A stretch of 64,000 bases of DNA. It comes from Acanthochlamys bracteata (lineage: Eukaryota > Streptophyta > Magnoliopsida > Pandanales > Velloziaceae). The notes beneath the pieces were generated by a model. It was not told where the DNA came from, made no database searches, and was given only the letters and a program-made list of their open reading frames with translations. The translations under genes and the position numbers were made by a program. Position 1 is the stretch's first letter, and each line of letters starts with the position of its first letter. Positions 9,353 through 20,600 of this stretch are shown here, one piece after another. The DNA lies in contig CM034142.1 in NCBI GenBank assembly GCA_019914995.1, forward strand, positions 5,351,031 to 5,415,030, written 5' to 3'.

Positions 9353-10620
9353 ATGGATCTACTACTACAAAAGTTCGATTTGGAGATTAAAGATAAAACA
9401 GGAAGCGAGAATGTGGTAGCAGAACATCTTTCTTGTGTCATGATTGAAGATCAAAGAAAAGAAGATACCATGCCTCTAAACGATTTTTTCTCAAATGAAC
9501 AAGTTCTTTCCTTTAATTATAAAGGACCTTGGTATGATAATTTTGTGAATTTTCTTGCTAGTCGTATAATCAAAAATAGTTTATTTTTTTATGAAAAGAA
9601 GAGATTTCTTTCTATGGTGAAGCACTACTATGGGGATGATCCATCTGTTTAAGCACTGTTCGGACCAAATCATTAGAAGATGTGTTTCTGAACATGAATA
9701 AGAAAGCATGTTAAGTCATATCCATGAGTTAGCATATGGATTGCACTTTGATACTAAGAAAACAGCACATAAAGTCCATCAATCAGGTTTCTTTTGACCC
9801 ACTTTATTTAAAGATGAATTTAACTTTTGTTGTAAGTGTGACAGATGTCAAAGAATATGAAATATTAGCAGGAGAAGCATGACGCTTTGATTAATATTTT
9901 GGTGGTAGAACATTTTGATGTTTGGAGTATAGACTTCATGGGTTCATTACCTTCCTCCTTCGGGTATTCTTATATTCATATTGTTTTTGATTATGCATCT
10001 AAATGGTAGAGATTTAAGCTACAAAAATTAATGATCATAAAATTGTTCTCAAATTTCTTAAAATATGATTTTCACTAGATTTGAAACACCTAGAGCAATA
10101 ATTAGTGATGGTGGTAAACATTTTTATAATAAACCTTTTCATACTTCGATAAGAAAATTTGGTCTAACTTATAAGGTAGCCATTCCATATCACCCTTAAA
10201 CCTCAGGACAAGCAGCGATTAGCAATAGAGAAATCAAGAATATATTAGAGGAACACCACAAAAAAATATTGGGCAATAAAACTTAATGATATTTTATGGG
10301 CTTATAGAGCAGCATATAAAATACCTATAGGGATGAGTCCATATCATATTGTATTTGGAAAAGCATGCCACTTACCTATAAGAGTTGAACATAATGCATA
10401 TTGGGCTATTAAGAAGCTAAATTTTGACATAAAAAATACAGAGAATGAAAGAAAGTTGCAACTTAATGAGTAGGAAGAAACCCACAATGAGGCTTATGAG
10501 AATCCAAAAATTTACAAGGAACGCACAAAGTTCTACCATGACAAATCAATTCGGCGAAAGGAGTTTACTCTAGGTATGAAAGTGTTATTATTTAACTTAC
10601 GGTAAACTCTTTCTCGGAAA
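9353..10620 (+). pseudogene. Gypsy RNase H tail and integrase relic
   Basis: Bases 9353-9652 are open and encode LLLQKFDLEIKDKTGSENVV and the linker to integrase. Integrase core fragments lie at about 9900-10250 (FDVWSIDFMGSLPSSFGY; AIISDGGKHFYNKPF; IPYHP and QAAISNREIKNILE). The C-terminal part at 10290-10600 reads LNDILWAYRAAYKIPIGMSP, GKACHLPIRVEHNAYWAIKK and [20 protein letters not shown], a signature of Athila-type integrase. Stops and shifts interrupt it repeatedly. Confidence 0.8.
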
Positions 10621-10639
10621 GCTGAAATAAGAAATGGCA

Positions 10640-12046
10640 CGGATCTTGTAAGATGTTGAAACTTTTCTGCACAGAAAGCTACATGTCTACAGCCTTCATG
10701 ATTATTGCGATATATTTTTTTTTCAATACCAAATAATATTATTGCATACAACTTGTTGTTGCCAACTTCACTGCTACACCTAGAAGGATAAGAAATCCTC
10801 TTCAGCTGTAAACTTGCTGTTTGGAGGTTGCTATAACATTATTACCTGCAGATGCAGCTGTCTGGAAGTATCAGGAGGAAATATGGTATCGAGATAAAAG
10901 TTTCAGCTGACAAGAATTTGCTTCTAGCATCAAGTTGTTTCATCTCAAAATAGAAGGAATGGGCAGCTTAAGAAAATTACAGCATGTGACAAACCAGGGA
11001 AGTTTCTATTCAACTCAAGCTTTATTTTCTTGAATGCCTTGTTGTATTAATATCTTCGCCATTGAGGACAATGCTTGATTTTAGCTTGGGGGGAGATAGA
11101 AAATTTAATGCTTATGAAATAATAAATATTTTAAATGCTAGCATTTCTTCCACTTTCAATGATGAATTTGAACTCTCTTTCTAGAACAGCTTTTGAAACT
11201 AGAATTATTATTGAGTTTGTTCGTATAATATTCTTATTAACTAAGCCTTCTTTCCTCTTGTAAGTTGTGCTTTATATAATTAAGTTGATAAAATCTTGCC
11301 ATTTTAGACAATGCAATTGAATACACTTTGTATAGGATTTTGATTCGTAGTCTATAAGAAATGATGACATCTATCGCCATGCAATGCGAGACTTAGAGTT
11401 GATCTTAGTATTTTTTGTGTTGTCTTGTTTTGTTTTCAATTCGTAGGGATAGTTGAGATATAGAGTTGTAAAGAGTCTTTGGAAAGCACAAGGATAAAGA
11501 AAGATCATTGAAAGAAAAAATAAAAAAGAAAAAAATAAAGCTCGAATATACATTGTAAAGTGAAACAATAAAGAAAGAGCAATTAAATAAAATAAAAAAG
11601 TCGCAAAATTGGGCCAATACTTGAGTAACCTTATTCTTCTTGAAGTTAAGCATGTTCTTGATGACTTTGTATTTTGACGACTCCCTAAGTTTGACTTTAT
11701 TGATTATAACATTTGAAATAACTTGGTCAAAATTCTGAAATTTCCATGTGAAACATGGAGAAGATTTCCATACAAATTTATAGATGTTGAATTCTATACT
11801 TTCTTCTAATATGTTGCATATGTTCTTTGAATGCGAGGTTGAGTTGATTTGATTATTATACAATACCTTAAAAGGAGTTTGTAAGTGGAGTTAGCTTGTT
11901 TATTATGCTTGCAATATTCTTTGAAGATTTTGGTTGATAAGCTATGTGTAGAAATTGAATTCTACGAGACTAAATTATGGAAGAATAATATATAATTTTG
12001 AGTAGACTTGCTCGAGGACTAGTAAAAATATAACTTTGAGGGTATT
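10640..12046 (+). other. Gypsy 3' untranslated / decayed post-pol region with two polypurine candidates
   Basis: No convincing coding sequence. A GAGGACAATG box followed by AGCTTGGGGGGAGATAG at about 11061-11096 resembles the signal after pol in Athila-like elements. A second CGAGGACTAG box with ACTTTGAGGG lies at 12013-12043, directly before the 3' LTR, and is the likely plus-strand primer site. ORFs on the minus strand here (near 11371-11863) have no recognisable product. Confidence 0.45.
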
Positions 12047-13528
12047 TGATATGTACATAATAGTACACATTTTTATATATCATTTTACCATAATTAAAAT
12101 AGTAATTTATTATATTTATAAGCTAATTACCTATATTTTATAAATATGTAGGAAATAAGGAGCTAATGATACAAGGCATGGAAAGTTAAAGAGGAAGCAT
12201 CAAGGAAAATTCAAAGGAAAGTCAAGTTGTTATAGGCTTTGCAATCTTAAGGCCCATAATCAACCAACCAAGTGAAAAGCAAGAAAAGAAATCTACATAT
12301 ATATATAAATATATATTTCTTTGGAATGGTTGACATGTGAAGGGAGAACTTTCGGAAAAGGTTTTTGAGGAGGAAAGGATTTTCAAGAAAGCCCTAATCT
12401 TGAAATTTTTCTCTCAGCCGCTGGATAAGCTAGAGAAAACATTCATCTCTCTCTCTCTCAAACTTTTTTAACCCTAGAGTTCTTCCTTTTAATTCTTAAA
12501 ATAAGAGAGAGAGAGTTAGAGGAATATAAGAGAAGAATAGAGAGGGGATTAAAAAAGGAGGTAACAAAGGACAGAATTATGATCCACGGCGTAGAGGGAG
12601 ATTTGGGGAGACTAACAACAGTGAAGGAGATCCACATTTGGTGGAGAGCCACTGCCATCACAAATCAGTAGTCCATATCGTCATTTATTGGGCAGTTACA
12701 ACAATGCAGAAAGTTTCATTAGAGCCACCATTGGGTTTTGGATCCGAACTGCTAGAGTTCAAATTCAAATTTACTTTCTTTTCTCATATTTAATATTTCA
12801 TACAATATTATTGTGTGTAATATTAGTATGAGTAGCTAAATCTTCTAAATTGGAGTTAGGTGAAACCCTAATAAATTTGATTTATTTGTTAAATATTATG
12901 TGATGTATGAAATTTTGATTGATTATGAGTTGTTAATTCTTGTACGGAAACATGTTTAGATATTATATTTATATGATTGATCAACATAGGATTTGATATC
13001 TAGAAAAGTTTATTAATTGTGTTCCTGAAGATCAATCGGAATATAGTTTATGAATCATAGGATTAATAGCTGTAGTTAGTATTTATTGGACCAAGGTGAA
13101 TGTAATTATATGATTTATATTTCACAAGACTTTATGCATCGTTCGTAATTTCTAAAGAAGGAGTCAGAATATCATTAGAGATATGTGATTTTAGATTAGA
13201 CGGAAGTTAAAATTATAATTAGAAATCGTATCTATGAACTAGACCAAGATGTTAGGTACAAAATCTTCATAATCATCCTATTCTATTATCACATTTATTT
13301 ACGGATTAAATTAAATGCGTTAGTGGTGTATTCTAAAACTCTAGTTATTCTAGACATTTTGTTTTGTTTTTTGAGTTTTGATACATTTTTGTTTAGCTTT
13401 TAGAAAAACACAACTTTTGATAGTTTGATTTGGATTAAAGTTAGTGGCAATCTCTGTAGAACAAATTCGTTATCTGCTAAATAGTAGACGACAAACGTGC
13501 ACTTGCGGGATAAACTACGATAGAATCA
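12047..13528 (+). repeat. Gypsy 3' LTR
   Basis: The first 1.1 kb matches the 5' LTR. The remainder holds the usual end of plant Gypsy LTRs: a CAATCTCTGTAGAACAAATT-like block, then GACGACAAACGTGCACTTGC near 13487-13506. It probably ends at GATAGAATCA (13519-13528), pairing with the TTGATA start. CACTA coding sequence resumes within 30 bases. Confidence 0.72.
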
Positions 13529-13543
13529 CTAGAATTTTCTTAG

Positions 13544-16320
13544 GTGGTTTTGTTTGCATTAGACGCATGTCAATGTCGATGTTGTTTGATTAGATATTCA
13601 AACACCCTTGATATAGTATACATGCATTTGCTTATCAATGGATTTATGCCGTCCTACACTACATGGAACCTTAATAGAGAAGTCATTAGTCGGGGTGATC
13701 TAAGTCTCAATGCTTGTAGAGATACAACTCTAATCGGACCTAGTGAAGAGGAGGAGTATGATGAAATGATTGAAATTCTAGAGGGTATACCTAGGGGTGG
13801 TATTGTGGACCTACACATACCTCAATCAACTTAGGATGGCATGCCTCATCAATCACAAGATGGTGAAGGGTTAGAACCATTAAATATAGACGATATTGAT
13901 CAATATGATAAATTGCTTGAAGATGTCGAGAAGACATTACATGATGGATGTACAATGTGAAGATTATCCTTCCTTGTAAAAGTACTACATGTGAAAGTAC
14001 TCAATCGTTAGAGTAGGCTTTAATATGTTGCTTAGTATTTTGAGTAATGTTTTTCCAAGAGAGCATTTACTTCTATCATCTTACTATCAATGTAGAAAGA
14101 TTTTTCAAAACTTAGTCTTGGAATAGGAGCCTATCAATGCATATGAAATATTGTGCTCTTTTTAAAAAACAGTTGGCAAACGAGGAAAAATGTTCGAAAT
14201 ACACTTCATCGAGGTGGAGGGATAATGATGGTAATAGTAGAAAGGTTCCTAAGAAAATCCTTTGCAGTTTTTCACTAGTACCTAGATTGCATAGATTTTA
14301 AATATCAAGAGAAAGACAGCCTTTGATCTATGATGGCACAAGAATAGAAGCGTGGATAACTCTGACATTTTGAGATATCCTGCGGATGATGAGGCTCGTT
14401 GGGACTAAGAGGATCAGGGTATATGACGTGAGCTGCATACAAAAAGATTGGGTACAAATAACTGTGGAAACCTATTGCAACATACACACTGTCACTTCAA
14501 GAAAGACACAAATTTTGCGAATTTCTTAAGTTTGTAAGATTTCTTGATGGATATGCAGCAAATATTTCAAGATGCGTAAATATTGTGGATGTCGAATTTT
14601 AGGATTGAAGAGTCATGATAATCATGTTATATTGCAGTGCCTACTACCAATTGGAATGTGTGAATTTCTTAAAAAAGAAGTGTTAGAAGAAATCAGTAAA
14701 TTGCGAAGATTTTTGAGAGGATTGTATGCGAAGACTTTAAGATTGGATGTATTGAAAAAAATGCAACAAACCGTTGGTAGTTTATTATAGATATATGTAT
14801 CCTACAAAGATGTGCGATTGTTCTTTACAAGTTTGAGATGATATTCACTACTGCATTTTTTGATATAATGATACATTTAGTAGTTCATTTGACGAAAGAA
14901 GTTATAAAGGGAGCACCCAGTCCATTATAGATGGATATATCCTACAGAGAGGTGTGATTTCATTAATTGAATCGTACAATTCTTATTTACTTTATTTGTT
15001 AGGGATTTATGATTTCCTCTTTCATTTCATTATATTTGTATGGATATATCCTACGCTTAAGGTGTTTGTTTGCAACCGAGCACGTCCTAAAGGCTCTATT
15101 GCAAAAGCTTATACAGTGAATGAGTGCGTAACATTTTATTCTAGGTACTTGCAAGAAATAGAGACAAATTTCAATCAATAAGAACGACATAATGATGGAG
15201 AGAGATAGTTAGACAGAACGTTATCTGTATTTTCTCAAAAGGTGCGACCCTTAATAAAGGCCAAACAAATTCTGCTCATAGAAAAGGAATACAGTTTAGT
15301 ACATTGGTTCGTGTTGATAATTACAACGAAATTGTTCCATATATTAGGTAAGTATATGAATCATATTGACAATCTTATTACCATTCAAAAAGCATAACCT
15401 TTAAGATCATAATAGCTAATAGACATGATTTGGCAGTAAGCACAAATAGCTTCTCAAAGTGGAGAGCTGCCTTAACTTAGAAACAAGGCAAAAAATGAGT
15501 TTCCTATATAGTTCAATAAACGAGTATGATATACTATACATCATTTGAAGTTTAATTTTATTGCCATTCCGAAATCATGACACAAATTTCTTATATTTTC
15601 TTATTACAGGTAAGACAATTTCGTGCAACTATAGAAGATATTATGGATGATCTTTATTCACTAGCACTAGGTTCAGATAAATGCACAATTATATATTCTG
15701 GATACATTGTCAACGGGGTCAAATTCTTAATAAACAAACGTAAGCGTTGTTTGTTAATTTAAAACAATGGCATTTCTGTGCAAGGGGATCATAATCTTTA
15801 AATTTCTATGGTGTTTCAAATGAAGTCTTGAGTTTGGCATATCTTAAAACTATCATTTATTTTTATTCAAGTGTGAACTGTTTGATCTAGAGAATAGAAA
15901 ACCTATCAAAATTGACGATGACTTTACAAGTATAAATATTATAAAGAGATGGTATCAAAGTGATCCATTCGTGTTTCTAATGAATGTGACTCTCATGTAT
16001 TTTATGTTCCTGATATGAAATATGGCACCGATTGGGTTGTCGTAATACAATCATAACATCGATATTTATTTCATCCAATATTGTTTGAAGGGGACGGGGA
16101 TGAAGAAGACACAGATATGATTGATGCTGCGACTATCGTAGAGAATGATGCTTATCAAGAAGAGGAGTGTTCGAACATAAGAAATGGAGATGATAATATA
16201 GAAATAGATCAATTAAATAAAACAATCGAAGTTGATCATGAAGTGATTGAAGCTTTGGACGATGAACAAGACATATGTCGTCATGATATTGAAAATAAAA
16301 GCTCAGGACAATGAATGTAG
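13544..16320 (+). pseudogene. CACTA (En/Spm) transposase, decayed remainder
   Basis: Order of relics: Cys-rich end of the transposase-associated domain (MHLLINGFMPSYTTWNLNRE, 13617-13680); a linker with LIGPSEEEEYDEMIEILEG; the start of the Tnp2 domain (KVPKKILCSFSLVPRLHRF near 14248-14300, then RYPADDEARWD near 14375); a block FCEFLKFVRFLDGYAANISR (14515-14570); DUF4218-like ILGLKSHDNHVILQCLLPIG and ARPKGSIAKAYTVNECVTFY (14600-15180); DUF4216-like FDLENRKPIKIDDDFTSINI and DPFVF (15880-15980); and an acidic tail (16081-16314). The catalytic middle of Tnp2 is absent between about 14400 and 14500. Many stops; not functional. Confidence 0.8.
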
Positions 16321-16845
16321 TTGAATGTTTATCTCAACTTTATTTAAATTATTTATTTACTCTGATCATAACAAATGGGTGCTAATACAAATTTGATGTT
16401 TGGAACTACATGTTCAAGTGCTTTCGATCTATTAAGATAGTGTTATCAATTTCAAATAGAAGACTCGCTAATTTGGAGACTCAAGTATCTATGAGTGTTT
16501 AATGAATTAACTTGAAGTTTATTGAACATAACATCTCACCATATTCTATACTCTAGGGTCCATTGATACAAAAATGGTAAACGTTAAAATCCACGGTGAA
16601 GTTTCTTGATTAAATGTTATAGTTGTGTATGTTGGTATGATGAACTGGATGGTTAAACATTACATTGTTATATTTTTGAAATTTTGAATGTTATATTTTA
16701 TAGAGTTTTGTAATATTGATTATTGTATTATATATACTGTTGGAACGTTGAGCATTGTTTTATATATCATTTTGGATTGTTGAATGTGGTATTATATCCA
16801 GCTTTAGAATGTTAAATGTTATGGTATTGAGTTTAAATAAAAACA

Positions 16846-17446
16846 GTACTGAACTGTCCAACTTTTGCGATTTTACCGACTAAATAGTTTACTTATCGAT
16901 TGAAGTATGCAGTTAGTAATTTGCGCAAAGCCAATTAAAATTACCGACCATTATTTCAGTTGATAATTTACTGACTAAAAACAAACTCAGTAAATTACGG
17001 TCTGCAAATTAAGTCAGTATATTCACCGACTTATTATCCATCAATTAATTACCGACTAAAATCACAGTCTGTATAATCACTGACTTAAATCCAGTCGATA
17101 ATTTATTGATCGAATCACTAGTCGGTAATTTACCAGCTACATAGAAGCTGGTAATTACTGCCAAATGTTCAGTTGATGAATATACCAACTGCTTAATTAC
17201 CGACCATTACCTTAGTCGATAAATTTACAATAGTTTTCTAGTCGACAATTTACCGACAACATTTATAGTTGACAATTTTCACTGCATATGTGGTCTGTAA
17301 TTTACTATTACTGCCAACTGTATTATTTTGTTAGTCGGCAATTCGTTTACGAATCGATTATTACCGATAATATACTGACCGACTTTTTTTGTCGGTAAAT
17401 GTCTTTACCGACTATTTTTATGACCGACTGTATTTTGCAACCAGTG
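16846..17446. repeat. CACTA 3' subterminal repeat array and terminus
   Basis: About 600 bases packed with copies of TTACCGAC/GTCGGTAA-type 8-10-mers in both orientations (for example near 16872, 16940, 16967, 17041, 17110, 17190, 17330, 17391, 17405, 17423). The block ends ATTTTGCAACCAGTG, i.e. a CACTGGTTGCAAAAT terminus on the minus strand. Subterminal repeat arrays that bind the element's own protein are typical of CACTA elements. The outer base is placed at 17446. Confidence 0.7.
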
Positions 17447-17533
17447 TTGCTATTATTTATAGTAGTCGCCTCACCCGTTCAAGCTAGGCTCGTTTTAGGA
17501 CTACCAACAAAAGGAGATAGATATAGTAGTTAT

Positions 17534-18340
17534 GTCGGGAGCTACTATAATTACTATTCAATCTGAAGGTGCATTTAATTCAAAAATTATTTTGAATGAG
17601 TTCAATTATGATGTTTGGTCTCAGTTAATAAAGATTGATATAGTTGAAATAGAAAAATTCTCTGATATTCGTGGGAAGGCAAAACCACATCACGAATAAG
17701 AAGATGTGTATGAAAAATTATATGCTCAAAATTAGAAAGTTAAAAAGATGACTACTATTATCCATGACTTCAGAAATTATAAAGTGTTATTTGCGCTAAC
17801 CCACTATTCGTGAAATTTGGAGTGCTCCATCGAAATCCTTTTACAAGTATTCTCCTTCAACAAAAGAGCTTTCATCCCAAACAAGGTGTAAAATCTCTAT
17901 CTAAATATTATAGAGAGTTGACCAAAAGTTTTTGAAAATTAGACCATCGTGATAAGGTGGTCATGAAGACCCCGATGATACCGTGACGTACAGAAAATCT
18001 TTTGAGCGACTAAGGGTACACATATTTCTTACTAAATTGGATTGTGATTTTGAAAATATTCTTGGAGTGATTCTTTACAAAGAGCTAGTTCTGGACTTGA
18101 AAGAATGCTATTTGCTAATCCGTCGTGAGGCGGTGCATCGCTCTACTTTGAAAAATGAGTATGAAAATTTTGAAACGTTTGCTATGGGGGTACGAAATCG
18201 TCAAGATCGTACAAACTCTAGCAACTTTAAGATTGCACCTGAGTTAACCTACAAATTCACTCATTGCAGTAAATTTGGCCATACCAAAAGTAAATGCTTT
18301 GAACTTGTTGGATATTTAGAATGATGGGATCATAGTCGTG
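17534..18340 (+). pseudogene. Copia gag relic (second Copia element)
   Basis: The leader ATG at 17534 opens MSGATIITIQSEGAFNSKII and LNEFNYDVWSQLIK, a UBN2-type Copia Gag start. The frame breaks, and the part at 17983-18324 is open: TYRKSFERLRVHIFLTKLDC, DLKECYLLIRREAVHRSTLK. It ends with a zinc knuckle, THCSKFGHTKSKCFELVGYL, whose first Cys is replaced by Phe (KFTHC instead of a C-x2-C start). The knuckle should bind RNA in a functional Gag. The CACTA terminus lies only 88 bases before the ATG. Confidence 0.78.
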
Positions 18341-20345
18341 ATCAACAGAAACGAGGTTTTAAGAAAAGTCATATTGCTGCAGTTGTTAGGACAAAGATAG
18401 AGGATGATGAATGTGGCCTCAGCATTAGTAGCTACTACAGATAACGAAGATAAGGTTTTATATACTTCTACACATATTTCTAATAGTGCATGGATAATTA
18501 ATTCGAGTGCTGTATATCATACAACATATTATTGTAGACATGTCATAATCCTTAAACCGTCTCACAAAATTTTGCTTCAACTGTTAATGATGATTTAAGC
18601 TATGTTAATAATGAAGAATATGTATCTCTCACTAATATTTTAAGTGTAGATTCAGATTTAGTTTTTCCATCCTTAGGTTATAACATTTTTATCTGTCTAC
18701 TAAATAACCAAAATTTTATCTTGTGTTGTAATTTTTTGGTCTGAATCATGTGTTTAAGGACATCCAAACAAAACAGACGATTGGTTACTAAGAGAATAGT
18801 TATATCACTTGGATTTTGTGTAATAGAGTTCGGATAATTTATATCAAACTTTGACCGTGGATGGCTTAAAGGGTAAGAAGATGAATCAGAAATCTTGTTA
18901 TGGTATCGAAGATTAGAAGATGCTTATTTTGGTTATATGAAAAAATTATTTCCCTCCCGAGTTTTTGGCTGTTTAGCATTTGTACATCTTCACCATCACT
19001 AGATAACAAGTTGAGTCCTCAAGCTTTGAGATGTGTATTTTTTGGATTCGCGACATATCAAAAGGGGTAACGGTGTTATCATCCTCTAACTCAGTGTATG
19101 TTTGACATAGCACGATCTTGTATTCATAAAGATATAATATATTTTTCTTCTTAGCCTGAACTTCATTGGGAGAATTTAAAAAAAGTTCAGATTTTAATTA
19201 TGAGTCTCATACTTCTGAGTAAGATGCATTGTCCGAATTTGCTAATCAAGAAGTTATTGGATTTGACCAGCAATGGCAATAACTCTCAATCCAAACCAAT
19301 TATCGAGGATTTGATTAGTGTGGATTTTGGATCAAAGTGCTAATGAACACTCAGAGACTGAAGGTATTGCACAAGCCACAATCAACTAATATACCAAATC
19401 AATCGCTTGCTAAGAACATTCAGAAGATAGTTACTATACTATCATTATAGAGATATTCCTAAACCCACATATGAATCTAAATTTTTTAGTAAATCCAAAT
19501 AATCAATAACTCATTATGTATCTAACCATCAACTATTAGAATCAAGTTTGTCATTTGTAAATCAATTATCTACTATATCTATTTCTAATAGTGTACAATA
19601 ACCTTAAATGATTCAAGGTTGAAAGAAGATATAAATGAATAGATGAAGTCTTTACAAAAGAATAGAACTTGGAACTTTATTATTCTTTTCTCTAGAAAAA
19701 AGAGTAGTTAGATGCTGGTGGTTATATACCATGAAGTATAAAGTAGATGGTATAATCGAACACTTCAAAGCAAGATTGGTAGCAAAAAAGTATACTCAAA
19801 CTTACGGAATTGACTATACATACACTTTTAGGCCTGTAGCTACAATTAATATATTTTGAGTCTTGTTATCTTTAGCTGTAAATTTAGATCGGTCATTGCA
19901 ATAATTTAATGTGAAAACACTTTTCTATATGGCGAATTGACTGAAAAAGTTTATATCATCGTGCATCTCATCAAAAATTTGCATGCAGAAGATGTGCAGA
20001 GTAAAAGAATCGCTTTATGGACTTAAATAATCTCTAAGAGTATAGTTTGATAAAGTTTATGACAGCATTTGAGTACCATAAGAGCAATTCTTATCACACC
20101 TTATTTTTGAGAAAAAGGTTGGCTAAATTACTTCACTTATTGCATATGTAGTGACATGGTTATTAAAGGGATGATCTGGAAGCAAGAAAGGCATTGTAAG
20201 ATAACTTGTTAAAAGATCTTAGTCCTTTGAAATATTTTCTTGGGATCGAAATGTCCCGATCTTTGTATATCAACGAAATTATACCTTAGACCTTTTAGAG
20301 AATACTGGTATATATGTCTGCGCCTCAACTAGTTGATATGCTAGT
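18341..20345 (+). pseudogene. Copia pol relic: protease, deleted integrase, reverse transcriptase
   Basis: A protease-like SAWIINSSAVYHTT lies near 18484 with the catalytic D-S-G replaced by N-S-S. The pre-integrase block LLWYRRLEDAYFGYMKKLFP (18894-18955) runs without a gap into RVFGCLAFVHL of the integrase C-terminus, so the whole integrase core is deleted. RT relics ([40 protein letters not shown] near 19725-19850; ESLYGLK near 20010) are interrupted by stops. RNase H is not visible before the LTR. Confidence 0.75.
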
Positions 20346-20375
20346 GAAAGAAATTCTGAAGTTACAATTGAGGAA

Positions 20376-20600
20376 GAGTGTTGAAATATCTAATTAAATA
20401 TCTTTCCTACTTTGGATATTAGATATTTTCCTATTTTTTATAGTTGTATCGTATATATATTGTACCTTTTCTATTGAGAAATATGACAAGTGAAATCAAC
20501 TTGTGAATTTTATCTAAAGCTTCCAATTTATCTAGTGATAGAGTTCTAAGTTCGTAAATTTAGATTCAGCACCCTTAATCTCTCTCTATGCAAAAATAAA
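20376..20600 (+). repeat. Copia 3' LTR candidate (second Copia element)
   Basis: TGTTGAAATATCTAATTAAA begins just after a purine-rich GAGGAAGAG and is followed by a TTGTACCTTTTCTATTGAGA block and CTAAAGCTTCCAATTTATC, the layout of a short Copia LTR. No second copy is in the window, because the 5' side is cut off by the CACTA end at 17446. The right boundary is approximate. Confidence 0.5.

Larger units (their letters stand above)
6215..13528 (+). mobile_element. Athila-like Ty3/Gypsy retrotransposon, decayed, inserted in CACTA
   Basis: Two related long terminal repeats (starting TTGATAAGTATATAATAG near 6215 and TTGATATGTACATAATAG near 12047) flank relics of protease, RT, RNase H and integrase in the Gypsy order. 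Motifs such as CNAPATFQ-like YNAPATFQKCMMAIFSD, FMDDILVFG and GKACHLPIRVEHNAYWAIK are typical of the Athila/Tat branch. The 5' LTR is cut short and gag with the primer binding site is missing. Exact ends and the target-site duplication could not be fixed because the 5' LTR lacks its 3' end. Confidence 0.8.
6039..17446 (+). mobile_element. Decayed CACTA (En/Spm) transposon, interrupted by a Gypsy element
   Basis: A CACTA transposase-associated domain begins at about 6100-6211, stops at the Gypsy 5' LTR, and continues after the Gypsy 3' LTR at about 13544. Transposase, DUF4218-like and DUF4216-like relics follow to 16320. The right end is a subterminal array of GTCGGTAA-type repeats closing with CCAGTG at 17441-17446, the complement of a CACTG terminus. 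The left terminus is not in the window; the Sirevirus LTR ends at 6038, so that element probably also lies inside this CACTA. Stops and frameshifts are frequent throughout. Confidence 0.75.
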
